A stretch of 64,000 nucleotides of DNA from Rhodoblastus sp963727035 (GCA_963727035.1 CAVSEY010000021.1:290218-354217), one strand, 5' to 3'; positions 28,785 to 37,456 are shown, numbered from the stretch's first letter. The notes: a model not told the origin generated them from the sequence alone. Numbers and translations are program-made.

Positions 28785-29498
28785 CTATTGGGCGGGGGGC
28801 GCGGCGGCGGGATGCGCGGCGGCGGCGGGATGTGTGGCGGCGGCGGGATGTGTGGCGGAGGGATGCGCGGCTCCATGCGGGGCGTGTTTCTTGGCCGGCG
28901 CCGCTGGCGGCGGCGGTGCGGCGACCCCCGGAAGGGGGTCGCCGGGGATATCGGTCAGCGCCATGGTGTCGTCGGGCATGCGCGTCCACACCCGGGTCTC
29001 GCCGAGCATCGGCGTGCCGACATAGCCGCGCAGGTTGAGCTTCTGATTGTCCGGCGTCACGTCGAGCTGCGCGCTCCAGATCGATCCGTTGCGCGGGTCG
29101 AGAATGTGGCCTTCCTCGTATTTCGCCTCGCCGTGTTTCTTCATGCCCCACACGATGACAAGCCCCAGCATCGGCTTGTCCTTCTTTTCGCCGGGACAAT
29201 GGGTGCAAAGCGGACTTTCCGGCGGATCTTCCGGATGGATGATCGCCTTGACCAACCGGCCCTCGTAAAGACCGTTGTTCTCGTAGAAATAAAAGACGCC
29301 GCCCGGCTTGCCGTCATCGTTGTAAGCCGTCCAGAAGCCAGTGAGGACCGGGGCGGAAGACGGGCTCGCCGCCGGTTGGGGCTCGGCGCTTTGCGCCCGC
29401 CCCGCCGACGAGAAAGCCGGCGCGAGCGCCAAGAGCGCGAGGCCGACCAGCGCATTCGACAATCGCGACATCGAAAAGGCAGGAAATTTCATGCGCAT
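28785..29498 (-). CDS. DUF2147 family secreted protein with His-Pro-Ala tail
   Basis: A 237-residue protein. A signal peptide (ALVGLALLALAPAFSSAGRA) precedes a DUF2147 domain: LTGFWTAYNDDGKPGGVFYF, PLCTHCPGEKKDKPMLGL, and GHILDPRNGSIWSAQLDV. After about residue 195 comes a low-complexity tail with repeats of the type HPAAA (five H-P pairs). DUF2147 proteins are periplasmic and may bind small molecules. The CTHC motif and His tail could bind metal, which is inference. GGGAG 7 nt upstream supports the start at 29498 (MRMKFPAF). Confidence 0.85.
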   Translation of the reverse strand: MRMKFPAFSMSRLSNALVGLALLALAPAFSSAGRAQSAEPQPAASPSSAPVLTGFWTAYNDDGKPGGVFYFYENNGLYEGRLVKAIIHPEDPPESPLCTHCPGEKKDKPMLGLVIVWGMKKHGEAKYEEGHILDPRNGSIWSAQLDVTPDNQKLNLRGYVGTPMLGETRVWTRMPDDTMALTDIPGDPLPGVAAPPPPAAPAKKHAPHGAAHPSATHPAAATHPAAAAHPAAAPPAQ

Positions 29499-29843
29499 AC
29501 GCGCTCTCCCGAAGTGCAAATCACGCAGCAGGATAAGCCATTCTGGGGGCTTTCGATGAAGAAAATCGGGCGAAAGCAGGAAAAAATCGTCGCCCCGGCG
29601 CCCGACCAGCGAATCGATTGCGCCGAGATCGCGGCCGTGGCGGCGCGCTCGACCCGCAGGCAATGATCGCAGCGAGAACGGCGCATCGACACCCTCGCCT
29701 GGCGTGAAACCTTCCCATGCCAACCAGGACGATTGGCGCCGGCGAGCCATTTTCACCCCCGGCGAAGCTATAAATCCATAAAAAATTAACCATTTTTCAG
29801 CGCCTCGGGCGTAGGAAGAAATCTGGGCCGCGAGCCGGCGCGC
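29499..29843. other. Intergenic region, no gene recognised
   Basis: 345 bp between divergent genes. A short frame at 29555-29666 (36 codons, starting MKKIGRKQEK) has no recognisable features. An AT-rich stretch at about 29768-29795 (ATAAATCCATAAAAAATTAA) may hold the promoter of the gene at 29844. Confidence 0.4.
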
Positions 29844-31271
29844 GTGAAGACTTCCGTGAACAGACCCATCCTGACCTTCCCCTATGCGCCCGGAGCGGCG
29901 CGCGCCGTCGCGCCGGCGAATATGGATCGCGCCCGCCAAGGCGCCGTTCTTGACCTGCTGCTGTTCAGCCCCGACGAAAGATCGGCCGAGGCCGGCTCGG
30001 GTCCACGTCATGCGGCGCAGGATATCTGGATGTCCTCCAGCGAGGCGGTCGGGCTTTCGGCGCGCGCCGCGCGAGCCGCCGGCGACGCCCACGCGCGCTC
30101 TATCGGCGCGCAAGCCGCTCGCGCCCTGCCCCACTGGTTCGACGATCTGCGCCGCCGCCTTGCCGCCCTGTACGATGCGCCCGACTGCCAGACCGTGCTG
30201 TCGGCCTCGACGGCCGAAGCGGAATTGCTGTTCGACGCGCTGACCCGCGCAGCCTCGTCGCGCCCGATCGTCCATGTCGCCGCCGCGCCGCCCGAACGGC
30301 CGGACGGCGGGGCGCCCGCGCGATTTTTCCCGCTGCGCGACCGCTATGGCCTCGCTTTGCCGATAGAGGAGATCGACGCCGAATCGACGCGGCAGGTCGG
30401 CGAGGCGGTCGCGTCCGGCGCTCATGCCGCGCTTCACGTGGCTGATTGTTCCGAAACCGGCCTGTCCGGACCGTCGCGCGCCTGCGTCGCGCGGCTGGAG
30501 CAGGATTTTCCCGGACGCCTGACGGTCGTGATCGACGCCAGGCAGATGCGCAGCGAAGCCGAAAAAATCGCCGCCGATCTCGCCGCCGGCCGCGCCGTCC
30601 TGCTGTCGGGCGCGACTTTCGCCGGCGGCCCGAAAGGCGCCGCGGCCTTGCTCCTGCCCCCGGCCTTTGCCGCGAGGATCGGCGCTTTCGACCTGCCCGG
30701 CGCGCTCGCTGCTTTTTCCGCCGCGCTGGACTGGCCGCCGAGCCTGCGCGAACGCCTGCGCGGCGATTTCGCGCTGCTCGCCGACCTTCGGCTTGGCTTG
30801 CGCTGGGAAGCCGCGCTCGCCGAACTCGAAAGTTTTTTCGCCATCGACCCCGGCCTGCGCGCGTCCATCGCCGCAGCCTTCGCGCGCGAGGTCCATCGCC
30901 ATCTCGCGGCCTCGCCCTTCCTCAAGACGGCGGATTTCCGGTTTGCGGGGGATGGCGCGCCGGTCCTGCTGCCGATCCTGACCTTCGACGAGCGCGGACG
31001 CGCGATCAAGGCGGAAAAGCTGCGCCGCGCCCTCGCCGACCCGGCGGAGCGGGCGGCGCCCCGCGCCGCGCGCCGCCGCCCGGTTCGCCTCGCCGCCCCC
31101 ATATCGGTCGGCGCGCGCAAGGCCCTCCGCCTGGCGCTGAGCGCGCCGCTGGTCAATGACGTGGCCGAACGGCTCGCCGAGGGCCGAAATTTCGCCGAAG
31201 CTTTCCAGCCGCTCGCCGACGACCTGCAAGAGACATTCGCCTTGTGGGGCGAACTTGCGCACGAGGGATGA
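29844..31271 (+). CDS. PLP-transferase-like (class V fold) protein, probably without the catalytic lysine
   Basis: A 475-residue protein starting at GTG 29844. The central part resembles class V aminotransferases/cysteine desulfurases: TVLSASTAEAELLFDAL in the phosphate-binding position, VVIDARQMR (D231 and Q234 as in the D-x-x-Q ring contact) and LLSGATFAGGPKGAAALLLP. In active enzymes the last motif reads S-G-H-K; here it is S-G-A-T, so the lysine that binds PLP seems lost (K264 aligns with the G-P-x-G turn). The C-terminal third is Arg/Ala-rich and unlike known domains. Function unknown. It could be a pseudoenzyme or may use another lysine. Confidence 0.55.
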   Translation: MKTSVNRPILTFPYAPGAARAVAPANMDRARQGAVLDLLLFSPDERSAEAGSGPRHAAQDIWMSSSEAVGLSARAARAAGDAHARSIGAQAARALPHWFDDLRRRLAALYDAPDCQTVLSASTAEAELLFDALTRAASSRPIVHVAAAPPERPDGGAPARFFPLRDRYGLALPIEEIDAESTRQVGEAVASGAHAALHVADCSETGLSGPSRACVARLEQDFPGRLTVVIDARQMRSEAEKIAADLAAGRAVLLSGATFAGGPKGAAALLLPPAFAARIGAFDLPGALAAFSAALDWPPSLRERLRGDFALLADLRLGLRWEAALAELESFFAIDPGLRASIAAAFAREVHRHLAASPFLKTADFRFAGDGAPVLLPILTFDERGRAIKAEKLRRALADPAERAAPRAARRRPVRLAAPISVGARKALRLALSAPLVNDVAERLAEGRNFAEAFQPLADDLQETFALWGELAHEG

Positions 31272-31667
31272 AGTCCCGGCGGCGCCCATCGGACGTCATG
31301 CCATCGACCCTTTTTTCCGACTGGTCGAAAACAAGGGCGCCCGCCGGGCAAAGCGGAGTACGATGACGGTCGCCGCAGGCTGGAGGCGCCGAGTTCGAGC
31401 CGCGAAAACCTATGGCGTTCGCATCGCCTCTGCCGCATTGCCGGCCTGCCGCGCCATGAGAAATCATCAAAAAAATATACGAATAATGCTTTCCGGCCTT
31501 GTTTTCGCCATCGCTCCCGCTTAATTCAGGAAAATCGAAATTTTAGGCCGATGCCTTGGCCGAGCGTTTCAAACGCCGCTGACGACCTCCTCTAAAAACA
31601 TCGATAAGAATGGCTCGTTCTCAAGGATGGGCCACGTTAAAGCCTGCTTATTAAGGAGCGTCTACGC
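31272..31667. other. Intergenic region with the cold-shock gene's leader
   Basis: 396 bp without a convincing gene. The last about 150 bp probably form a long 5' leader of the cold-shock gene, as is usual for csp mRNAs. It ends in TTAAGGAGCGTCTACGC, giving a strong AAGGAG ribosome-binding site 9 nt before the ATG. Confidence 0.45.
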
Positions 31668-31880
31668 ATGACTATCGGCACCGTGAAATGGTTTAATAGC
31701 CAAAAGGGCTTCGGCTTCATCCAGCCCGACGACGGAAGCAAGGATGTTTTTGTCCACATCAGCGCAGTCGAACAGGCTGGACTTGCTGACCTTAAAGAAG
31801 GCCAGAAGATCAGCTACGAGGTGACTGCCGACCGTCGCACCGGCAAGTCTTCGGCCTCGCGCCTGCAAACGGTGGAATAA
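31668..31880 (+). CDS. Cold-shock domain protein (CspA family)
   Basis: A 70-residue single cold-shock domain with both nucleic-acid binding motifs, KGFGFIQ (RNP1) and VFVHISAV (RNP2). It binds single-stranded RNA/DNA and acts as an RNA chaperone. A strong intrinsic terminator follows at 31949-31976. The small gene at 32060 lies beyond that terminator. Confidence 0.96.
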   Translation: MTIGTVKWFNSQKGFGFIQPDDGSKDVFVHISAVEQAGLADLKEGQKISYEVTADRRTGKSSASRLQTVE

Positions 31881-31948
31881 ATCTTTTTTCTCGCAGGCGT
31901 GTCGTCGTTCCACGGATGTACTGGCGCGATGCGACGCGAGATCGAGAA

Positions 31949-31976
31949 GCCTCGGGCGGCGCCCGGGGCTTTTTTG
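31949..31976 (+). terminator. Intrinsic terminator after the cold-shock gene
   Basis: Stem GCCTCGGGC / GCCCGGGGC (one mismatch) with loop GGC, followed by TTTTTTG. It lies 69 bp after the csp stop codon. Confidence 0.9.
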
Positions 31977-32059
31977 TTTCCATTTGCGGAAAATGGCGTG
32001 AGCCATCGTTGATCGCCGCGACCGGCGGACGCTCGAACGGGCGAACGAAAGGATATCTC

Positions 32060-32299
32060 GTGCACGACAAATCGCTAAAACCCATAGCTGACAATGCGAG
32101 GCCGAATGTCCCAGCCGCAACGCACAAATTTGCGCTCGGAACTTTCGTGACCCTGGTCGGCAAGTCAGAGCAGACCTTATTCAAGGTCACGCGCCTTCTC
32201 CCCGATGGCGGATCGGGACTGCAATACAGAATCAAGAGCGAGCGCGAGGATTACGAGCGTGTCGCGATTGAGCCGCTGCTGGCGGCCGCCCGCCGGTAA
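32060..32299 (+). CDS. Small conserved hypothetical protein
   Basis: A 79-residue protein starting at GTG 32060 with AAAGGAT 7 nt upstream. The core reads FALGTFVTLVG, then LFKVTRLLPDGGSGLQYRIK and ERVAIEPLL. This pattern recurs in small alphaproteobacterial proteins of unknown function, some near cold-shock genes. It looks like a single SH3-like beta-barrel, which is inference. No known domain name can be assigned. Confidence 0.65.
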   Translation: MHDKSLKPIADNARPNVPAATHKFALGTFVTLVGKSEQTLFKVTRLLPDGGSGLQYRIKSEREDYERVAIEPLLAAARR

Positions 32300-32403
32300 G
32301 CCGGCAATTCAGGTTTGGACATTCGAGCTTCGTCGGCTTTCCGCCCGTCAGGGCCTTCCACCCAGGGAGCGAAAGACCGGCGCTCCCGCTTTCGCACGCT
32401 GCG

Positions 32404-33037
32404 CTAGTTCAGCAGCTTCAGGCTCACGTTTCCGCGGCTTTCCTTGGAATTGCGCGGCCCCTCGCCCGTGGCGGGCAGGCTCTTGCGGGCGATCGAGGCG
32501 TGAACGCGCGCCGGCTTGCCGTCCTCGGGCCAGAAGGTGAAGATCAGCTTGCGCGGGCCGGCGTGGAGCTTGAAACGCCCCGAAAAGCCCTTGGCTTCGC
32601 TCGCGCCCGCAAAACCCTGCCCCACGATCCGCCCCGATGCGGCGCCAGAAGAACCGCGCGTCGCCTCGCGCCAGAAACCGCGCGCCTCGGCGCCGTCGGC
32701 GACATATTGGGCGCGCAGGTCGAATTTGTAGGATCCCGAACTCGCAGGCGATGTTCTGCGACAGGACGCCGCCGTCCTTCGCCGTTTCACCGGTCGCGCG
32801 GCAGTCCAGAACTTTCCGCGCGCCACCGTCTTCGACGACATAGCCGGGGCCACGGAAACTGCCGGAAAAATAGGAAAGATCGCCCGCCTGCGCCGAGCCG
32901 GCGCAAGGTCCCGCGAGCCAAAGCGCCCAGGTCCAAAGCGCCGAGGTCCAAAGCGCCAAGGAACAAAGCGCCAAGGCCCGCACGAACCGGCCCGCGCGTG
33001 TGCTGGGCGGCGGGAATGGCGCATCGCGATCAGGCAT
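32404..33037 (-). pseudogene. Hypothetical exported protein, frameshifted
   Basis: The N-terminal frame has a signal-like segment (ALALCSLALWTSALWTWALW) and then GDLSYFSGSFRGPGYVVEDG, ending around C-E-F-G. The continuation YKFDLRAQYVADGAEARGFW, then RIVGQGFAGASEAKGFSGRF and SRGNVSLKLLN is in another frame. The switch is at about 32730-32740 and the span is 3n+1. The rejoined protein (about 211 aa) looks like a lipocalin-like periplasmic beta-protein of unknown function. The N-terminal Leu-Trp repeats are coded by short near-identical 15-bp repeats (about 32930-32975). Confidence 0.6.
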
Positions 33038-33102
33038 CGGCGTCTCCGGCAAAAGGCGGCGCACTATGGACCGCCGCTTCGGCGTTGAAAAGCGAGGCGC
33101 GG

Positions 33103-34008
33103 TCACACGAGCGCGCCAATCCCCAGCAGCAGCGCGTAAAGCGCCTGAACTTGCGCCGTGCGCGCCAGCAAGGCGTTGAGCCCCGGCCCCGGCGGCTCGG
33201 CATAAAGCCGGCGAACCTGGATCAGCGCCATGGGCAGCGCGCCGAATGCGAGCCACAGCGCGCGATGAGGCGCCAGCGCGACCAGAAAGCCCAGGATGAC
33301 AAAGGGCGCGCCCATCATCGCCGCGAACAACAACCGCGACGCGCGAGGCCCGGCGACAATGGCCAGCGTCCGGCGCCCGACCCGGGCGTCGGCGGCGGCG
33401 TCGCGATAATTGTTGACCATCAGCGCCGCCGCGGCGAACAGGCCGAGCGCCAGCCCGGCCAACAACGGCGCCGCGCCAAAAGCATGCGCCGCGAGCCAAA
33501 AGGTTCCGCCCACCGCGCCGAACCCGAAAAAGGCGATGACGAAAAGCTCGCCGAAGGGCGCATGCGAAATCGGCGCCGGGCCGCCGCTATAGGCGTAGCC
33601 GGAAAGGATCGAGAGCAGGCCAAGGACGAGAATCGGCCAGCCGCCGACGGCGACGAGGTAAAGGCCGCCGAGCGCGGCCAAAGCGAAAAAGCCGAAGGCG
33701 GCGTTCTTGATCTCGCCCGGCGCGAGCAATCCGCTGGCGGCGGCGCGTTTGGGCCCCAGACGGCTCGGCCCGTCTCCGCCACGCTCGAAGTCGCGGGCGT
33801 CGTTGAAAAGGTTGGTCGCAATCTGGATGCAGACTGCTGAAAGGGCTGCGACAAATACGGCCGCGAAATCGATCCGCGCCCCGAAATTCCAGGCGAGACA
33901 GGCGCCGACAAAGACCGGCGCCAGCGCCATCGACAGGGTGCGCGGCCGCGCCGCCGCGATCCAGACAGCGAGACGCGCCGCGCGCGCACGGCTGTGGCTC
34001 AAGGTCAT
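33103..34008 (-). CDS. menA: UbiA-superfamily prenyltransferase, MenA-like
   Basis: A 301-residue membrane prenyltransferase with about eight helices and both aspartate-rich motifs, IATNLFNDARDFERG and LMVNNYRDAAADA. The N-terminal W-I-A-A-A-R-P-R-T-L and the V-G-R-R-T-L-A segment after the second motif favour 1,4-dihydroxy-2-naphthoate prenyltransferase (menaquinone route) over UbiA. No other men genes are in the window. Alphaproteobacteria mostly use ubiquinone, though some phototrophs also make menaquinone. The start overlaps the upstream gene's stop by 4 bp. Confidence 0.82.
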   Translation of the reverse strand: MTLSHSRARAARLAVWIAAARPRTLSMALAPVFVGACLAWNFGARIDFAAVFVAALSAVCIQIATNLFNDARDFERGGDGPSRLGPKRAAASGLLAPGEIKNAAFGFFALAALGGLYLVAVGGWPILVLGLLSILSGYAYSGGPAPISHAPFGELFVIAFFGFGAVGGTFWLAAHAFGAAPLLAGLALGLFAAAALMVNNYRDAAADARVGRRTLAIVAGPRASRLLFAAMMGAPFVILGFLVALAPHRALWLAFGALPMALIQVRRLYAEPPGPGLNALLARTAQVQALYALLLGIGALV

Positions 34009-34448
34009 GTCGGCTCCCTTTTTCCGAAGGTCAGCGCCGCGCGGCGCTCGAAGGCGGCCAGGGCGCGCGCCTGCGCTTCGTCCGCCGCCAGCGCCGCCGC
34101 GATATTGAGCAAAGGCGAGTAGAATTCCATTCGCCAATCGCAGGTCAGCCGGCAGCCCTCGCCCTGCGGCTCGAACAGCCAGCGCAGGCGAAAGGCGCGA
34201 AAGGGGCGGTCATAGGATTCGATGACGAGTTCGCGCGGCGGCGTGGCGCGGGCTTCGCTGATGAAGGCGAAGCGCCAGCGGCCGAAGCCGAAGATATTTT
34301 CCACCCGCCGCCAATCGCCCACCCGCGTCAGAACCCGCGCGTTACGGCAAAACGGCGCGAAAAACGGATAGGATTCGATGTCGTCCACCAGCGCAAAAAG
34401 CGCCTCGGGCGCATAATCGGGATAGTTCCGGGTCAAGCTCCGCCGCAT
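34005..34448 (-). CDS. RatA/COQ10-like SRPBCC (START-fold) protein
   Basis: A 147-residue protein with the COQ10/RatA pattern: YAPEALFALVDDIESYPFF near the N terminus, then FCRNARVL and the helix-grip end (LTCDWRMEFYSPLLN). COQ10 proteins bind polyisoprenoid quinones and help respiration. RatA is a ribosome-association toxin of the same fold. Translational coupling to menA favours a quinone-related role here, which is inference. The canonical COQ10 gene may be elsewhere. Confidence 0.82.
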   Translation of the reverse strand: MRRSLTRNYPDYAPEALFALVDDIESYPFFAPFCRNARVLTRVGDWRRVENIFGFGRWRFAFISEARATPPRELVIESYDRPFRAFRLRWLFEPQGEGCRLTCDWRMEFYSPLLNIAAALAADEAQARALAAFERRAALTFGKREPT

Positions 34449-34540
34449 CGCGCTCCGTTCCAGCCCCGCCGGCTTTTCCTGCCGCGACGGTCCCGCGCAA
34501 GCCTATTGTCCCGGCGGGAGAAAACCAAGCCGGCCCGAGA

Positions 34541-34833
34541 TCAGGCGCTGTGGCGATCTGCGGCGGAAGGTTTGATTTTCTCGGCAGGAAAGTCGGACGA
34601 AATCCGGTCCGCGCCTGCGACATGATCGGCGACGAGCTGCGCCAGATTGAAGGCGACGAGACGACGGCGCCCCGCTCCATTTCCGTCTCCTCGCGCGCGA
34701 AATGGGCGGAGATTTCGCCAAGGAACGCGTCGAGATGCGCCGCAAGGCCGGAATCTGCGATCCGCGCCGCCGGCGCGAATATCGGCTCCAGAAGGTCATG
34801 GCCCTCGTCCATCACTCGGACGCCCAGCGGCAA
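34541..34833 (-). pseudogene. Hemerythrin-like fragment, probably frameshifted
   Basis: From a possible TTG start at 34833 the frame reads RVMDEGHDLLEPIF, then AHLDAFLGEISAHFAREETEM. The H-F-x-x-E-E-x-x-M motif and the preceding histidine are typical of hemerythrin helices. Beyond this the frame loses sense, while another frame gives LVAFNLAQLVADHVAGAD and a stop at 34541. The later histidines that complete the di-iron site are not clear. A weak call: a small oxygen/iron-binding protein broken by an indel, or a chance match. Confidence 0.35.
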
Positions 34834-34947
34834 TTGCGGCAGATCCGTCTCGTCCTCGCGCGGCCCCGATCGGCCGGGAGACGTTCGAGACGGGACAAGG
34901 CGACGGGACGTTCCGCGAGCGCAAAGGGCGAAACGAAAGAAACTTTT

Positions 34948-35637
34948 TCACACGCCTCCGGTCACCGGCAGCAGCGCGCCGGTGATGGCGCGTGATTTTT
35001 TCGAGGCCAGGAACAGCATGGCCTCGGCCAGATCCTCCGGGCGGACCCATTTGCCGAAATCGGCGTCGGGCATGTCGGCGCGATTGGCCGGCGTGTCGAT
35101 GATCGAGGGCAGCACGGCGTTGACCGTCACCTTGCCCTTCAATTCCTCGGCGAGGCTTTCGGTCAATTTGGCGATTCCCGCCTTGGAGGCGGCATAGGCG
35201 CCCATGCCGGCGCCGGCTTTCACCGCGCCGAAAGCGCCGACATTGACGATGGCGCCGGAGCCGCCGCTTTCGAGGAAAGGCAGCGCCGCCATGCAGGCGG
35301 AAACCGCGGTGCGCAGGTTCAGCGCATACATGCGGTCCCAGACAGCGACGTCGCCTCCCGCGATGGTCTGCCAGGCGAAGCCGCCGGCGACATTGAGCAG
35401 CGCGTCAATGCCGCCGAAATGGCCGCCGATGCGCGCAAAGGCCGCGCGCGCCGCGTCGGGGTCGGCAAGATCGACGCCCGGAAGCACAAGATTGCGCGCC
35501 GCGTCCGCCGCGCCAGGGGCGGCGTAGCTGTTGTCCACCTGCGCGACAAAAGCCCCCAGTTCGAGCGCGCGCTTGACCACCGCCCGGCCGAGAACGCCGA
35601 AAGCGCCGGTGACGACGACGATTCTCTTCTCCATCAT
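34948..35637 (-). CDS. Short-chain dehydrogenase/reductase
   Basis: A 229-residue classical SDR. Cofactor motif VVVTGAFGVLGRAV (T-G-x3-G-x-G), N-V-A-G-G near residue 90, catalytic Y-x-x-x-K in YAASKAGIAK (with an upstream Ser/Asn in VNVGAFGAVKAG, where the usual Ser is replaced), and a C-terminal T-G-A-L-L-P-V-T-G-G. Probably NAD(P)-dependent; substrate unknown. GGGGAAGC lies directly before the first of two ATGs. Confidence 0.88.
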   Translation of the reverse strand: MMEKRIVVVTGAFGVLGRAVVKRALELGAFVAQVDNSYAAPGAADAARNLVLPGVDLADPDAARAAFARIGGHFGGIDALLNVAGGFAWQTIAGGDVAVWDRMYALNLRTAVSACMAALPFLESGGSGAIVNVGAFGAVKAGAGMGAYAASKAGIAKLTESLAEELKGKVTVNAVLPSIIDTPANRADMPDADFGKWVRPEDLAEAMLFLASKKSRAITGALLPVTGGV

Positions 35638-36021
35638 GCTTCCCCACGCCGCGCTTGAACAGGATTTCCGGACAGCAATCGCCGGATGACCTGCGCCTCA
35701 CGCGCAAGACTGGCCGGATCGTAGCGTCTTTGCAAGTCGAACGCGCCGCCGCGAGCGCCGCTTCTGCGAACGGAACAATGTGTTGGGGCGGCGCTTGTCG
35801 CACGAAGGGCGGGAGGGGCGCGACAACTCATCCAGCCGGCGCCCAAGGTCCGCCCTGTGCGAAATTTCCGCACGGCGGCCGCCATTTTTCAGACGGGATC
35901 TCGCTCGAATCAGATTATTCATGGCGGGATCGGCCGGAATGTTTGAGTGGCCGTTCACTCAGGGTTCAGCGCAATTCGGCGAACCTGTGAATAATTTCAA
36001 TCCTGAAATGGAGCTTGACGA
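35638..36021. other. Intergenic region upstream of the YXWGXW protein
   Basis: 384 bp without a convincing gene. A perfect inverted repeat TGAGTG-N6-CACTCA sits at 35944-35961, about 60 bp before the start codon at 36022. It could be an operator. Nothing else stands out. Confidence 0.35.
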
Positions 36022-37287
36022 ATGCGTCTCATTCGAACCATCGCATTGGCGTCGATCAGTTTTATCGGACTCGCGGCGGCCATCCCGGTCGCGCAGGCGC
36101 GCATGGTCTGCCGGGACGTCGTCGACGAAGCGCCGCCGCCGCTGCCCGACTATCAACAGCCGCCCATTCCGGGCCCGGGCTACATCTGGACACCGGGTTA
36201 TTGGTCCCAATCCGACGAGTCCGGCTATTACTGGGTGCCCGGCACATGGGCGCAGCCCCCGCGCCCCGGCCTGTTGTGGACCCCAGGCTATTGGGGCTGG
36301 AGCGACGGCGCCTTCGCCTTTCATGCAGGCTATTGGGGGGCGACCGTCGGATTTTACGGCGGCGTGAACTATGGCTACGGCTACGGCGGCGCCGGATACC
36401 AGGGCGGATACTGGCGAAACAATAATTTTTTCTATAACCGTACGGTCAACAACATCAACAATACTTCCATCAGCACCGTTTACGAGAAGCAGATCCTTGT
36501 CAATCAAGGGCCTCGGGTCAGCTACCATGGCGGCCCTGGAGGAATCATGGCCACGCCCACACAGCAGGAGGCCGCCGCCGCGCGCGAACCGCGCGTCCCG
36601 CCGACGACAGCGCAGGTGACTCATGTTCAAATGGCGGCCAAGAACCCGGCGCTACAGCTGACGCATAACAACGGCCATCCTCCGATCGCGGCGACGGCGC
36701 GCCCCGGGGAGTTGAATGGCGCCGGGGCCGCGCCCGGCCAGCCGACGCAAAGAGCGCCCAACGCCGGACCGGCGATCACGCCCCAACGGCCGCAGACCCA
36801 GGGTGGACCGCTCGCGCCGATGCAGCGCGCGCCGGGACAGGTTGAACCGCCGAAGGCGGGAATGGCTGGGCGTCCGCCTGCAGCGGGGCTGCCCCATCCG
36901 GCGCCGGCCATGCCGCATCCCGCGGTCGAGCCGTCGCACGCCCTGCCGACGGCGTTGCCCCATCCGGAGCCGACCATGCCGCATCTCCCGGCTGCGATGC
37001 CGCACGCCCCGGCGGCGATGCCCCATCCGGAGCCGGCCATGCCCCATCCGGCGGCCGCAATGCCGCATCCCCCGGCGGCCATGCCCCATCCGGAGCCGGC
37101 CATGCCCCATCCGGCGGCCGCAATGCCGCATCCCCCAGCGGCGATGCCCCATCCGGGGCCGGCCATGCCCCATCCCCCGGCCGCGATGCCGCATCCCCCG
37201 GCGCAAGCGCCTCATCCGGGACCGGCCGAGCGCGGTCGCCCGGGGCCGGCAGAGCGTGGTCGTCCGGGTCAAGAGCAGCGTCCCTGA
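36022..37287 (+). CDS. Secreted YXWGXW-type protein with His/Met/Pro heptad repeats
   Basis: A 421-residue exported protein (signal peptide ends near VAQA, residue 26). Residues about 45-125 carry three to four Y-x-W-x-P-G-Y/T-W repeats (GYIWTPGYWSQ, GYYWVPGTWAQ, LLWTPGYWGW), a motif known from small secreted proteins of proteobacteria. A Gly/Tyr/Asn-rich segment follows. The C-terminal third is built of seven-residue units centred on M-P-H-P (ten exact M-P-H-P copies). The His and Met content suggests copper or nickel binding at the cell surface, which is inference. The start ATG follows TGGAG by 7 nt. Confidence 0.8.
   Translation: MRLIRTIALASISFIGLAAAIPVAQARMVCRDVVDEAPPPLPDYQQPPIPGPGYIWTPGYWSQSDESGYYWVPGTWAQPPRPGLLWTPGYWGWSDGAFAFHAGYWGATVGFYGGVNYGYGYGGAGYQGGYWRNNNFFYNRTVNNINNTSISTVYEKQILVNQGPRVSYHGGPGGIMATPTQQEAAAAREPRVPPTTAQVTHVQMAAKNPALQLTHNNGHPPIAATARPGELNGAGAAPGQPTQRAPNAGPAITPQRPQTQGGPLAPMQRAPGQVEPPKAGMAGRPPAAGLPHPAPAMPHPAVEPSHALPTALPHPEPTMPHLPAAMPHAPAAMPHPEPAMPHPAAAMPHPPAAMPHPEPAMPHPAAAMPHPPAAMPHPGPAMPHPPAAMPHPPAQAPHPGPAERGRPGPAERGRPGQEQRP
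36955..37218 (+). repeat. 21-bp coding repeats (A-M-P-H-P heptads)
   Basis: Tandem 21-bp units encode x-A-M-P-H-P-x. A 63-bp higher-order unit (heptads ending E, A, P) occurs twice almost identically at about 37015-37140. The near identity at DNA level shows recent slippage or unequal crossing-over. Confidence 0.85.
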
Positions 37288-37311
37288 TTCTTGTCCAACC
37301 CTTGCGAAAAA

Positions 37312-37335
37312 GCCGCGCGAAGAAATTCGCGCGGC
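37312..37335. terminator. Perfect 10-bp hairpin between genes
   Basis: GCCGCGCGAA-GAAA-TTCGCGCGGC. A run of T follows only when read on the minus strand (CTTTTTC), so on the plus strand it may be a weak or attenuator-like terminator after the YXWGXW gene. Confidence 0.5.
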
Positions 37336-37456
37336 CAAAGTCTCGACGGCGTTGGGAAGGAATCCTGACGTCCGGACGCCAAATCTTCGATCTTGATCGC
37401 CAAAATTGTTTCTTAACCGCGCCGGGGCCTAATCGCGCGATTCCCTGGAGAACCTC

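Noticed and set aside
29555..29666. A 36-codon small frame in the gap upstream of the PLP-like gene
   Set aside because: No convincing ribosome-binding site, no motif and ordinary composition.
28785..31289. A long minus-strand frame joining the DUF2147 protein to sequence opposite the gene at 29844
   Set aside because: Only the last 237 codons (from 29498) are preceded by a ribosome-binding site and signal peptide; the rest is antisense to a better gene.
36955..37218. CRISPR-like tandem repeats
   Set aside because: The repeats are 21-bp coding heptads inside an open frame with no spacers and no cas genes.
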